From JBFXCS01 sp050181915 (GTDB taxonomy: Bacteria > Actinomycetota > Thermoleophilia > Miltoncostaeales > Miltoncostaeaceae), in NCBI GenBank assembly GCA_050181915.1, contig JBFXCS010000001.1:744001-808000 (forward strand): a stretch of DNA of 64,000 nt. Direction: 5' to 3'. A model generated the notes under the pieces. It searched no databases. It saw only the letters and a program-made list of their open reading frames with translations, and was not told the origin of the DNA. Below are positions 51,670-59,463 of the stretch, one piece after another. The position numbers were made by a program, and so were the translations under genes. The first letter of the stretch is position 1, and each line of letters starts with the position of its first letter.

Positions 51670-53535
51670 TCAGTCCCGCTCGACCTGCCGCACGGCGCCG
51701 CGCGCGGCGCTGGTGGTCATCATGGCGTAGGCCTTCAGCGCGGCCGTGACCCTGCGCCTGCGGGGCTCGGCGGGACGCCAGCCGGCCGCGTCCTGCTCGG
51801 CGCGGCGGCGATCGAGCTCGGCGTCGTCGACCGCGAGGTGGATGCGCCGGTTGGGGATGTCGATCTCGATGACGTCGCCCTGGCGCACCAGGCCGACGAC
51901 GCCGCCCTCGGCCGCCTCCGGCGAGACGTGGCCGATCGAGAGGCCCGACGAGCCGCCCGAGAAGCGCCCGTCGGTGACGAGCGCGCACGCCTTCCCGAGC
52001 CCCTTCGACTTCAGGTAGCTGGTGGGGTAGAGCATCTCCTGCATGCCGGGCCCGCCGCGCGGCCCCTCGTAGCGGATCAGCACCACCTCGCCCGGCACGA
52101 CCCGGCTGTTCAGGATGCCCTCGACGGCGGCGTCCTGGCTCTCGAACACGTGGGCGGGGCCGCTGAAGACGAGGATCGAGTCGTCGACGCCCGCCGTCTT
52201 CACGATGCAGCCGTCGAGGGCGAGGTTGCCGAACAGCACCGCCAGGCCGCCGTCGCGCGAGTAGGCGTGCGCGGCGTCGCGGATCACGCCCGCCTCGCGG
52301 TCGAGGTCGAGCTCATCCCAGCGCTCGTCCTGGCTGAACGCGACCTGGGTGGGCACGCCGCCCGGCGCCGCGCGGTAGAAGTCCCGCACGCCGTCGTCCG
52401 CGCCGCCGCCGGCGGCGCCGGTGCCGACGGGGGCGCGCACGTCCCAGCGGTCGAGGGCGGCGCCGAGCGTGCCGGCGGCGACGTTGCCGACCTCGCGGTC
52501 GATCAGCCCCGCGCGGTCGAGCTCGCCGAGGATCGCCATGATGCCGCCGGCACGGTGCACGTCCTCCATGTGGACGTCGGGCACCGCCGGCGCGACCTTG
52601 CACAGCACCGGGACGCGGCGCGACAGGCGGTCGATGTCCTCCATCGTGAAGGGGACCCCGCCCTCGTGGGCCGCGGCCAGCAGGTGGAGCACGGTGTTGG
52701 TCGATCCGCCCATCGCGATGTCGAGCGTCATGGCGTTCTCGAAGGCCGAGAAGGTCGCGATCGACCGGGGCAGCACGCTCGCGTCGTCCCCCTCGTAGAA
52801 GCGCCGGGCCAGGTCGACCACCAGGTGGCCGGCCTCGACGAAGAGGCGGCGCCGGTCGGCGTGCGTGGCGAGCACCGATCCGTTGCCGGGCAGGGAGAGG
52901 CCGAGCGCCTCGGTGAGGCAGTTCATCGAGTTCGCGGTGAACATGCCCGAGCACGAGCCGCAGGTCGGGCAGGCGGAGCGCTCGATGACGGTCACCGCCT
53001 CGTCGGAGACGCTGTCGTCGGCGGCGGCCACCATCGCGTCGATCAGGTCGTACTTCCTGGTCACGCCGTTCGCCACGACCTTGCCGGCCTCCATCGGCCC
53101 GCCCGACACGAAGACGCAGGGGATGTCGAGCCGCAGGGCCGCCATCAGCATGCCCGGGGTGATCTTGTCGCAGTTCGAGATGCAGACCATGGCGTCGGCG
53201 CAGTGGGCGTTGACCATGTACTCGACGCTGTCGGCGATCAGCTCGCGCGAGGGCAGGCTGTAGAGCATGCCGTCGTGGCCCATCGCGATGCCGTCGTCGA
53301 CGGCGATCGTGTTGAACTCCTTCGCCACTCCGCCGGCGTCCTCGATCTCGCGCGCCACCAGCTGGCCCAGGTCCTTCAGGTGGACGTGGCCCGGCACGAA
53401 CTGGGTGAAGGAGTTCGCGACCGCGATGATCGGCTTGCCGAAGTCGGAGTCCTTCATGCCGGTGGCGCGCCAGAGGCCTCGCGCGCCGGCCATGTTGCGG
53501 CCGTGGGTCGTGGTGCGGGAGCGGTAGGGGGGCAT
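51670..53535 (-). CDS. ilvD: Dihydroxy-acid dehydratase
   Basis: Fe-S dehydratase of valine, isoleucine and pantothenate-precursor synthesis; its product 2-oxoisovalerate feeds PanB. The 621 residues are full length. MPPYRSRTTTHGRNMAGARG is the N-terminus; cluster Cys lie in CISNCDKITPG and ACPTCGSCSGMFTAN; the metal/carbamyl-Lys region is GGPMEAGKV...; CALVTDGRFSGGSSGLSIGHVSPEA and the C-terminal IEIDIPNRRI are conserved. ATG 53535 has no strong Shine-Dalgarno. No other ilv gene is adjacent. Confidence 0.95.
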   Translation of the reverse strand: MPPYRSRTTTHGRNMAGARGLWRATGMKDSDFGKPIIAVANSFTQFVPGHVHLKDLGQLVAREIEDAGGVAKEFNTIAVDDGIAMGHDGMLYSLPSRELIADSVEYMVNAHCADAMVCISNCDKITPGMLMAALRLDIPCVFVSGGPMEAGKVVANGVTRKYDLIDAMVAAADDSVSDEAVTVIERSACPTCGSCSGMFTANSMNCLTEALGLSLPGNGSVLATHADRRRLFVEAGHLVVDLARRFYEGDDASVLPRSIATFSAFENAMTLDIAMGGSTNTVLHLLAAAHEGGVPFTMEDIDRLSRRVPVLCKVAPAVPDVHMEDVHRAGGIMAILGELDRAGLIDREVGNVAAGTLGAALDRWDVRAPVGTGAAGGGADDGVRDFYRAAPGGVPTQVAFSQDERWDELDLDREAGVIRDAAHAYSRDGGLAVLFGNLALDGCIVKTAGVDDSILVFSGPAHVFESQDAAVEGILNSRVVPGEVVLIRYEGPRGGPGMQEMLYPTSYLKSKGLGKACALVTDGRFSGGSSGLSIGHVSPEAAEGGVVGLVRQGDVIEIDIPNRRIHLAVDDAELDRRRAEQDAAGWRPAEPRRRRVTAALKAYAMMTTSAARGAVRQVERD

Positions 53536-53600
53536 GTCTCGGTCCGTGTTCCTCGTCGTCTGAGAGCGGGCGGTGCGGGTGGTCGGTCCGGCCGCCGGAG

Positions 53601-54146
53601 CTAGGTCGCGGCGTCCAGGATGGCGCCGGCGCGCGCGATCGCCTGGGTCGCCGTGGCGAGATCCCGTCTGAGCGCGCGGTTCTCGGCCTCGAGCGCGGTG
53701 ATCCGGGCCTCGGCGTCGCGCAGCGCGCGCACCGCGTCGGCGGCGACCTCGGAGTCGGCGGCGGCGACCGTCTCGGCGCCCCCCTCGCGGGCCAGCCAGC
53801 GGCGGAACCCGGCGGCGATCTCCTCGACGCCCTCGTCGTGGCCGAAGCGGCGGGCGGCCTGCTCGATGCTGGCGCCCGCCTCGACGAGCGGGAGCATCTC
53901 GGCGTAGAGGGTGGGGGAGTCCGAGTGCGGGCCCCTGCGGCGCCCGGGGGCGGGCGGGGGCTCGGCGACCGAGGCGTCCTCGGCCCGGCGGGCTCCGGCG
54001 TAGAAGGCCGACGAGACGGCCGACACCGATCGGCCCACCTCGCTCGACACGAGTCGGAAGGCCTCGGCGCGCGTCGGCACGCCGCCTCCGTCCAACAGCT
54101 CGCTCACCCGGGTGAACACCCGGTCGGCAACGGTCTCAGCCGCCAT
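53601..54146 (-). CDS. Hypothetical protein with possible HTH and C-terminal coiled coil
   Basis: A 181-residue protein. The N-terminal 60 residues (VADRVFTRVSELLDGGGVPTRAEAFRLVSSEVGRSVSAV) read like a helix-turn-helix-containing region; a second helical motif follows a Pro/Arg linker (LPLVEAGASIEQAARRFGHDEGVEEIAAGFRRWL). The last 50 residues (VRALRDAEARITALEAENRALRRDLATATQAI) form a heptad coiled coil. DNA binding is inferred only. ATG 54146 has GGGGGTGAG in front; a GTG directly before it is possible. It lies between the thi operon end and ilvD. Confidence 0.6.
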   Translation of the reverse strand: MAAETVADRVFTRVSELLDGGGVPTRAEAFRLVSSEVGRSVSAVSSAFYAGARRAEDASVAEPPPAPGRRRGPHSDSPTLYAEMLPLVEAGASIEQAARRFGHDEGVEEIAAGFRRWLAREGGAETVAAADSEVAADAVRALRDAEARITALEAENRALRRDLATATQAIARAGAILDAAT

Positions 54147-54194
54147 CACTCACCCCCCAACCGGCTCGACGGTCCGAGAAGGGTATCGCCGCGC

Positions 54195-54767
54195 TCACCA
54201 CCCGCGCCACACCGCGACGTCGGCGAGCGGGGGCCGCTCGCGCGGCGGCGGCTCCTGGGCCGGCCGGCCCAGGTAGACGAAGCCCACCAGCTCGTCGCCG
54301 TCGGCGAGCCCCAGGGCCTCGCGCACCTCGGGCTCCTCCACCATCGCGCCGCTGCGCCACATCGCGCCCAGGCCGCGGGCGTGGGCGGCGAGCAGCAGGT
54401 TCTGCACGCCCGCGGCCACGGCGTCGCGGTCCTCGCGGGCGGTGGCCGGATCGTCGGGCCCCGCGACCGCCACCGCGATCACCACCGGCGCCCGCTCCAG
54501 GCGCGCCGCCTCCTTCTCGATGCCGGCCGGCGGGTGGTCCGGCCTGGCGGCCGCCACCGCCCGGGCGTGGGCCTCGCCGACCTCGCGGCGGGCATCGCCG
54601 GCCAGCACCACGAAGCGCCAGGGGAAGGTGAGGTGGTGGTTCGGCGCCCGCACGGCCGCGGCCAGCAGCTCCTCGACCTCCTCGCGGGCGATCGGCTCCG
54701 GCAGCACCTTCCCGGTGCTGCGCCGGCCGTGGATCGCCGCGATCACCTCGTCGCCGGACCGGCTCAT
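54195..54767 (-). CDS. Nitroreductase-family flavoprotein
   Basis: A 190-residue FMN-dependent nitroreductase-fold protein: IHGRRSTGKVLPEPIAREEVEELLAAAVRAPNHHLTFPWRFVVL (FMN-binding R-R-S and the Pro-Asn/His motif), then AAGVQNLLLAAHARGLGAMWRSG and GFVYLGRP. It may reduce a flavin-linked small molecule; the family is broad. ATG 54767 overlaps the preceding zincin gene stop (ATGA), making it the apparent last gene of the thiamine operon. A link to thiamine chemistry is not established. Confidence 0.82.
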   Translation of the reverse strand: MSRSGDEVIAAIHGRRSTGKVLPEPIAREEVEELLAAAVRAPNHHLTFPWRFVVLAGDARREVGEAHARAVAAARPDHPPAGIEKEAARLERAPVVIAVAVAGPDDPATAREDRDAVAAGVQNLLLAAHARGLGAMWRSGAMVEEPEVREALGLADGDELVGFVYLGRPAQEPPPRERPPLADVAVWRGW

Positions 54768-55108
54768 CCGTACCCCAGCTCCTCGAGCCGCTGCTCGCCG
54801 AACCCGAGGTGATGGCCCAGCTCGTGCAGCACCGTGATCCGGATCTGGCGCACCAGCTCCTCGCGGTCGGGGTAGTGGTCGACCATCGGGTGCAGGTACA
54901 CCGAGATGCGCGGCGGCAGGTAGCCGGAGGGCAGCGGCCCGTCGGTCAGGGGGACGCCCTGGTAGAGGCCGTAGAGCGACCCCCACTCGGCGGGCGCGCG
55001 GTCCTCCACCACCACCGCCACCTCGTCGAGGGCCGCGGCGAAGGGCTCGGGCACGTCGTCCATGGCGTCCGCGACCAGATCCTCGAACTCGTCGCGCGTC
55101 AGGGTCAC
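54764..55108 (-). CDS. Minimal metallopeptidase-fold protein (TTHA0227-like zincin)
   Basis: A 114-residue protein with the zincin motif HELGHHLGF near the C-terminus, followed by EQRLEELGYG, as in the small DUF1025/TTHA0227 family of minimal zincins. LTRDEFEDLVADAMDDVPEPFAAALDEVAVVVED is its usual N-terminal helix plus strand, and GYLPPRISVYLHPMVDHYPD the middle. Proteolysis has not been shown for the family. GTG 55108 overlaps the tenA stop; coupling on both sides places it in the thi operon. Confidence 0.85.
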   Translation of the reverse strand: MTLTRDEFEDLVADAMDDVPEPFAAALDEVAVVVEDRAPAEWGSLYGLYQGVPLTDGPLPSGYLPPRISVYLHPMVDHYPDREELVRQIRITVLHELGHHLGFGEQRLEELGYG

Positions 55109-55782
55109 GCCTCCAATGGTAGTGCCGGCGGCCAGCACTCGCCGCGCCACGCCGAGTCCCAGAACATCCACTCGTAGCGCGCCGCGGTGAGGGCGTGGCG
55201 GGCGGCAGCGTCCACCATGGCCCGCGGCAGCCCGGCGAAGGCCCGGTCGCAGGCGTCGATCGCGGCCTGAGCCGCCTCGCCGAAAGCCTCGCCGCCGTAG
55301 GTCGCGATCCAGGCCGCGTAGCGCGGGTCGGGCGATCCGGCGCGGGCCAGGGCGAGGCCGACGTCGCGGTAGATCCAGTAGCAGGGCAGCACCGCCCCGA
55401 GCCCCTCGTGGCGCTCGCCGACCGCGCATGCGCGCAGCAGGAACGACGTGTACCCCAGGCACGTCGGGGTGGGCTCCGCGGCGGCCGCCCGCTCCGGGTC
55501 GACCCCCAGCTCGGCGAACAGGCGCTCGTGCAGCTCGCGCTCCTCGGCCACCGCCTCGGCCGCGTGGACGCAGAAGGTCCGCAGGCCGTCGCCGTCCGCC
55601 GCGCGGGCGCCGCACAGGGCGAGGGCGCGGGCGTAGTCGCGCAGGAAGAGCCCGTCCTGCACCACGTAGCGGCGGAAGGCCTCCTCGTGCAGCGAGCCGT
55701 CGGTGAGGCCGCGCACGAAGGGGTGCTCCAGGATCGCCCCCGTCACGGGCGCGATCGCCGCGCCGATGGCCGCGGCGCTCAC
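55105..55782 (-). CDS. tenA: Thiaminase II/aminopyrimidine aminohydrolase TenA
   Basis: Salvages thiamine breakdown products by hydrolysing aminopyrimidines to HMP. The 225-residue helical protein has HPFVRGLTDGSLHEEAFRRYVVQDGLFLRDYARAL, the Cys in AVLPCYWIYRDVG (about residue 134, equivalent to the catalytic Cys), YAAWIATYGGEAF, and the tail YEWMFWDSAW with the usual aromatic pocket residues. GTG 55782 overlaps the thiED stop, and it fits the pathway: HMP goes on to ThiD. Confidence 0.93.
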   Translation of the reverse strand: MSAAAIGAAIAPVTGAILEHPFVRGLTDGSLHEEAFRRYVVQDGLFLRDYARALALCGARAADGDGLRTFCVHAAEAVAEERELHERLFAELGVDPERAAAAEPTPTCLGYTSFLLRACAVGERHEGLGAVLPCYWIYRDVGLALARAGSPDPRYAAWIATYGGEAFGEAAQAAIDACDRAFAGLPRAMVDAAARHALTAARYEWMFWDSAWRGECWPPALPLEA

Positions 55783-57203
55783 GGCGCCGGCGCCCGGGTC
55801 ACGTCCACCGGTCCCGCGCCGGCGCCGAAGGGGCGGCCACCGGCCACGGCGGCGGTGGCGGTGCGCTTGGCCAGGGGGGCGGCCTCGCGCAGCGGCAGGC
55901 CCCGGGCGAGCAGGGTGGCCAGGGTGGCGGAGTGGGTGCAGCCGGCGCCGTGGGTCGTGGCCCGCGGCAGGCGCGGCCCGGGCAGGTGCAGCACGCCGGC
56001 CCCGTCGCACAGCACGTCGGCGCTGGTCTCCCCGTGCCCGCCGGTGACGATGGCGGCGCACCCCAGCCGGTCGTGCAGGGCGCGGGCCAGCTCCTCGGCG
56101 CCGTCGCCGTCGCGCCGCGCCAGGGCGCGCGCCTCGAACAGGTTGGGGGTGATCACGGTCGCCGCCGGCAGCAGCGCCCGCAGGTACGCCGCGTCCCCGC
56201 CGTCGTCCATCAGCCGGGCGCCCGACTCGGCGCGCAGCACGGGATCGACCACCACCGGCACCTCGTCGGCCGGGTCGAGGGCCGCGAGCGACTCCGCGAC
56301 GGCCTCCACCAGCGCCGGCGTCGCGAGCATCCCCGTCTTGACGCCGTCGACGCCGACGTCACCGGCCGCCGCGGCGATCTGGGCCCGCACCAGCGCGGGG
56401 TCGATCGGCGCCGCCGCCTCGACGCCCACGGTGGACTGGGCGGTGACCGCGGTGAGGGCGCACAGGGGGAAGCCCCCGGCCCGCACGATGGCCTTCACGT
56501 CGGCCAGCACGCCGGCTCCGCCGCCGGAGTCGGTCGCGGCGACCGTCATGACCCGCGGCGCGGCGTCGACCAGGCGGGCGCGCAGGTCGCGGGCCGCGGC
56601 GGCGGGGTCGTCGGCGTCGCAGATCGCGCGCACCACCACGATGCGCCGCGCCCCGACCGCCGCCACCCGGCCCACCCGGCGCGCGTCGATGGCGCCGATC
56701 GCGAACCAGGGCAGCCGCGCCGCGCGGGCCGCCGCGGCGACCGGCGCCAGGCCCACCGGGGCCCGGCCGGGCTTGGTGGGGGTCTCCCACACCGGACCGA
56801 CCGCCGCGTAGTCGGCGCCCTCCGCCGCGGCCCGCTCCAGGATCTCCCCGCCGCGCGACGAGCGGCCGACGATCCGGTCGGGGCCCAGCAGGGCGCGCGC
56901 CTCCTCGACGGTGCCGTCCTCCTGGCCCAGGTGGACGCCGTCGGCGCCCGCCGCGCGCGCCAGCCGCGGCGAGTCGTTGACGATGAACAGGACGCCGGCG
57001 GCCGCCGCCGCGTCGGCGCAGGCCCGGGCCTCGGCGAGCAGGGCGTCGCCGGCCAGGCCGCGCTCGCGCAGCTGGACGATGTCGACGCCCGCGGCCGCCA
57101 GGGCGGGGATCAGCTCGGCCAGCCGCCCGGCGCGGATGCGGGCCGGGGCCACCAGGTACAGCCGCGACTCGGCCAGCAGGCGCCGCCGGAGGGCGCCGCT
57201 CAC
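55779..57203 (-). CDS. thiED: ThiE-ThiD fusion: thiamine-phosphate synthase and HMP/HMP-P kinase
   Basis: A 474-residue bifunctional protein. Residues 1-210 are ThiE (RLYLVAP, DIVQLRERG, FIVNDSPRLARAAGADGVHLGQ, GRSSRGG, VGPVWETPTKPGRAPVGL) that joins HMP-PP with thiazole phosphate. Residues 217-474 are ThiD (MTVAATDSGGGAGVLADVKAI, ALTAVTAQSTVGV, VKTGMLATPALVEAV, VVVDPVLRAESGARL, ITPNLFEA, the GAGCTHSATLA anion hole) that phosphorylates HMP twice. GTG 57203 overlaps the thiG stop. Both domains look intact. Confidence 0.93.
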   Translation of the reverse strand: MSGALRRRLLAESRLYLVAPARIRAGRLAELIPALAAAGVDIVQLRERGLAGDALLAEARACADAAAAAGVLFIVNDSPRLARAAGADGVHLGQEDGTVEEARALLGPDRIVGRSSRGGEILERAAAEGADYAAVGPVWETPTKPGRAPVGLAPVAAAARAARLPWFAIGAIDARRVGRVAAVGARRIVVVRAICDADDPAAAARDLRARLVDAAPRVMTVAATDSGGGAGVLADVKAIVRAGGFPLCALTAVTAQSTVGVEAAAPIDPALVRAQIAAAAGDVGVDGVKTGMLATPALVEAVAESLAALDPADEVPVVVDPVLRAESGARLMDDGGDAAYLRALLPAATVITPNLFEARALARRDGDGAEELARALHDRLGCAAIVTGGHGETSADVLCDGAGVLHLPGPRLPRATTHGAGCTHSATLATLLARGLPLREAAPLAKRTATAAVAGGRPFGAGAGPVDVTRAPAP

Positions 57204-57979
57204 TCGTTCAGCGCCAGGTCGATGCGGCCGAGGTCCGGCGTCGAGGCGCGCGCGTGGCGCACCATCGGCACCCGGCCGGCCAGGTGCGCGTCGCGGCCGG
57301 CCTCCACCGCCCGTCGCAGGGCGCGGGCCATCCGCTCGGGGTCGGCGGCGCGCGACACGGCGGTCGCGGCCAGCACCGCGTCGCAGCCCAGCTCCATCGC
57401 CAGGGCCGCATCGGACGCCGTGCCGATGCCGGCGTCCAGGATCAGCGGCACCGACACCACCTCGCGCATCAGCTCGAGGGCGTGCGGGTTGCGGATGCCC
57501 AGGCCGCTGCCGATGGGGGAGCCCAGCGGCATCACCGCGGCGCATCCCGCCTCCTCCAGGCGGCGGCCCAGCACCGGGTCGTCGCCGGTGTAGGGCAGCA
57601 CCACGAAGCCCTCGCCCGCCAGCGTCTCGGCGGCCTTCAGCAACTCGACCGTGTCGGGCAGCAGGGTCTGGCGGTCGCCGATCACCTCCAGCTTCACCCA
57701 GTTCGTCTCCAGCGCCTCGGCCGCCAGGCGCGCCGTGGCGACGGCCTCGCGGGCGGTGAAGCAGCCCGCCGTGTTGGGGAGCACCCGGGCCCCGGCGGCG
57801 GCGATCGCCTCGTAGATCCCGCCCGGCGCGTGCTCCACCCGGCGCACCGCCACCGTCACGATGCGCGCGCCGCTCGCGCGCAGCGCCGCCGCGAGCGTGT
57901 CGGGGTGGTCGAAGCCCCCCGAGCCCAGCAGCAGCCGCGAGCCCACCGGCTCGCCCGCGATGATCAGATCCTCGTCCAT
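57200..57979 (-). CDS. thiG: Thiazole synthase
   Basis: Forms the thiazole phosphate ring from dehydroglycine, deoxyxylulose 5-phosphate and ThiS-thiocarboxylate. The 259-residue TIM barrel has SRLLLGSGGFDHPDTLAAALRASGARIVTVAVRR, LPNTAGCFTAREAVATARLA, TNWVKLEVIGD (Schiff-base Lys), and MPLGSPIGSGLGIRN with LDAGIGTASDAALAMELGCDAVL. ATG 57979 keeps a good Shine-Dalgarno (AGGGGGAG). The upstream 166 bp are a MITE-like insertion, so thiG is no longer coupled to thiS. Confidence 0.95.
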   Translation of the reverse strand: MDEDLIIAGEPVGSRLLLGSGGFDHPDTLAAALRASGARIVTVAVRRVEHAPGGIYEAIAAAGARVLPNTAGCFTAREAVATARLAAEALETNWVKLEVIGDRQTLLPDTVELLKAAETLAGEGFVVLPYTGDDPVLGRRLEEAGCAAVMPLGSPIGSGLGIRNPHALELMREVVSVPLILDAGIGTASDAALAMELGCDAVLAATAVSRAADPERMARALRRAVEAGRDAHLAGRVPMVRHARASTPDLGRIDLALNE

Positions 57980-58005
57980 GGCACGCTCCCCCTGAACCCC
58001 GTTCC

Positions 58006-58171
58006 TAGTGCCGCGTCAGGCAACGTTCACCCCGTTCTTGCTCGCTGCAAACCTCGGCGGATGCGGCGTCCTCGATCATCCACATGACGACGACCATGCG
58101 GATGACGCTGCGTCCTTGCCCCGCCGGGTTTTCGCGGCCATAACGGACCAACGTCACCGAACACGGCACTA
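58006..58171. mobile_element. MITE-like insertion between thiS and thiG
   Basis: A 162-bp element (58008-58169) flanked on both sides by TA. Its ends are imperfect inverted repeats, GTGCCGCGTCAGGCAACGTT on the left and the complement of GTGCCGTGTTCGGTGACGTT on the right (15 of 20 identical). The TA duplication suits IS630/Tc1-type transposition. No transposase is encoded. The right TA forms part of the thiS stop codon (TAG). Its composition is less GC-rich than the genes around it. Confidence 0.65.
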
Positions 58172-58375
58172 GCCTCCGGCCGCCGCCCGCACGACCTCGA
58201 TCTCGTCGCCGTCGACGAGCCGGGTCGCGGCCCACTCGCCGCGCGGCACCACGTCGCCGCCCACGGCCACGGCCACGCCGCGCTCCGACGCCTCCACGCC
58301 CACCAGGCGGGCGGCGTCCGCCGCCGTCGTCCCCGCCGGCACGTCGCGGTCGGATCCGTTGACCCTGATCCTCAC
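58169..58375 (-). CDS. thiS: Sulfur carrier protein ThiS
   Basis: A 68-residue ubiquitin-like sulfur carrier, thiocarboxylated at its C-terminal Gly-Gly (VVRAAAGG) to supply sulfur for thiazole. The beta-grasp pattern VRIRVNGSDRDVPAGTTAADAARLVGV and GVAVAVGGDVVPRGEWAATRLVDGDEIEVV is standard. GTG 58375 overlaps the thiO stop. The TAG stop straddles the TA target site of the adjacent MITE, so the reading frame ends exactly at the diglycine. No thiF is present in the window. Confidence 0.93.
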   Translation of the reverse strand: MRIRVNGSDRDVPAGTTAADAARLVGVEASERGVAVAVGGDVVPRGEWAATRLVDGDEIEVVRAAAGG

Positions 58376-59463
58376 GGCGTCCCCCGCAGGAAGCGGTCGG
58401 GGGCGAGGTCCGCCGCCCAGTCGGGCATCGCCCGGCCCAGCGCGGCGGCGGCGGCCAGGTCGGCGGCGAGCGGGCACAGCAGGATGCCGTGGCGGTAGCC
58501 GCCCAGCGCCCACACCGACCCGTCCGCGGCGCGGCCGATCGCCGGGCGCCCGTCGGAGGTGGCGGGCCGCAGGCCGGCCGCCGCCTCCGCCAGCTCCAAC
58601 TCGGCGAGCTCGGGGACGACCAGGATCGCCTCCTCCAGCAGGGCCGCCACCGCCCCGGCGGTCACGGCGGTGTCGCCGCGCTCCTCCATCGTGGCGCCCA
58701 CCACCACCTCGTCGTCGCGGGGCGCGAGGTACACGCCGGGCGAGCGGACCATGCGGGAGATGGGAGGCTGCGCCCCGCCCGCGGTGCGCAGCCGCAGGAT
58801 CTGGCCCTTCACCGGCCGCAGCGGCGCGCCCGCCACCAGGCGCGAGGCGGCCCAGCCCGCGGCCACCACGGTGACCCCGGCCTCCACCCGGGCGCCGCCC
58901 TCCAGCTCGACGCCCCCGGGCCGGAGGGCCGCGGCGCGGCCCTCCACGATGCGCGCGCCGCGCGCGGTGGCCGCGGCCCGCAGCGCGGGGAGGAAGACGC
59001 GGGTCTGCACCTGCCGCTCACCGGTCAGCTCGGCCCCGCCGGCGACCGACGTGCCGAGCCCCGGCTCGATCTCGCGCAGCGCCGACCCGGGGACCCAGGC
59101 CGCGGGCCGGCCCCAGTCGGCGAGGATCTCCAGCCTCCGCCGCACCGGGGCCACGTCGCGGGGGCGGACGGCCACGGCGAGGCTGTCGCCCGGCCGCAGG
59201 CCGGTGTCGGCGCCGCCCGAGTCGGAGGCGAGCTCGGCGGCGAAGGCCTCCCAGGCCGCCAGGGAGCGCACCAGCAGCGCGTGCAGGGCCTCCTCGCCCG
59301 GCGCGGCCTCGGACCACGGGCCCAACATGCCGGCGGCCACCCGGGCCGCGGGCCGCGCGCCGTCGTCGATCACGGCCACGCGCGCGCCCTCGCGGGCGGC
59401 GCGCCAGGCGGTGGCGAGCCCCCAGGGGCCGGCGCCGACCACCGCGACGTCGACGGCGCTCAC
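58372..59463 (-). CDS. thiO: Glycine oxidase ThiO
   Basis: FAD enzyme that oxidises glycine to the imine used by ThiG, the aerobic alternative to ThiH. The 363 residues have an N-terminal dinucleotide-binding motif (VAVVGAGPWGLATAWRAA), AAGMLGPWSEA, GRQ-type TGERQVQTRVFLPAL, VVVAAGWAAS, the DAO substrate region PLRPVKGQILRLR, and the C-terminal GYRHGILLCPLAA. GTG 59463 overlaps the importer's binding-protein gene. Full length. Confidence 0.93.
   Translation of the reverse strand: MSAVDVAVVGAGPWGLATAWRAAREGARVAVIDDGARPAARVAAGMLGPWSEAAPGEEALHALLVRSLAAWEAFAAELASDSGGADTGLRPGDSLAVAVRPRDVAPVRRRLEILADWGRPAAWVPGSALREIEPGLGTSVAGGAELTGERQVQTRVFLPALRAAATARGARIVEGRAAALRPGGVELEGGARVEAGVTVVAAGWAASRLVAGAPLRPVKGQILRLRTAGGAQPPISRMVRSPGVYLAPRDDEVVVGATMEERGDTAVTAGAVAALLEEAILVVPELAELELAEAAAGLRPATSDGRPAIGRAADGSVWALGGYRHGILLCPLAADLAAAAALGRAMPDWAADLAPDRFLRGTP

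Noticed and set aside
58005..58235. Open frame inside the MITE-like element as a transposase remnant
   Set aside because: About 50 residues with no transposase motif; too short and not similar to any recognised family.
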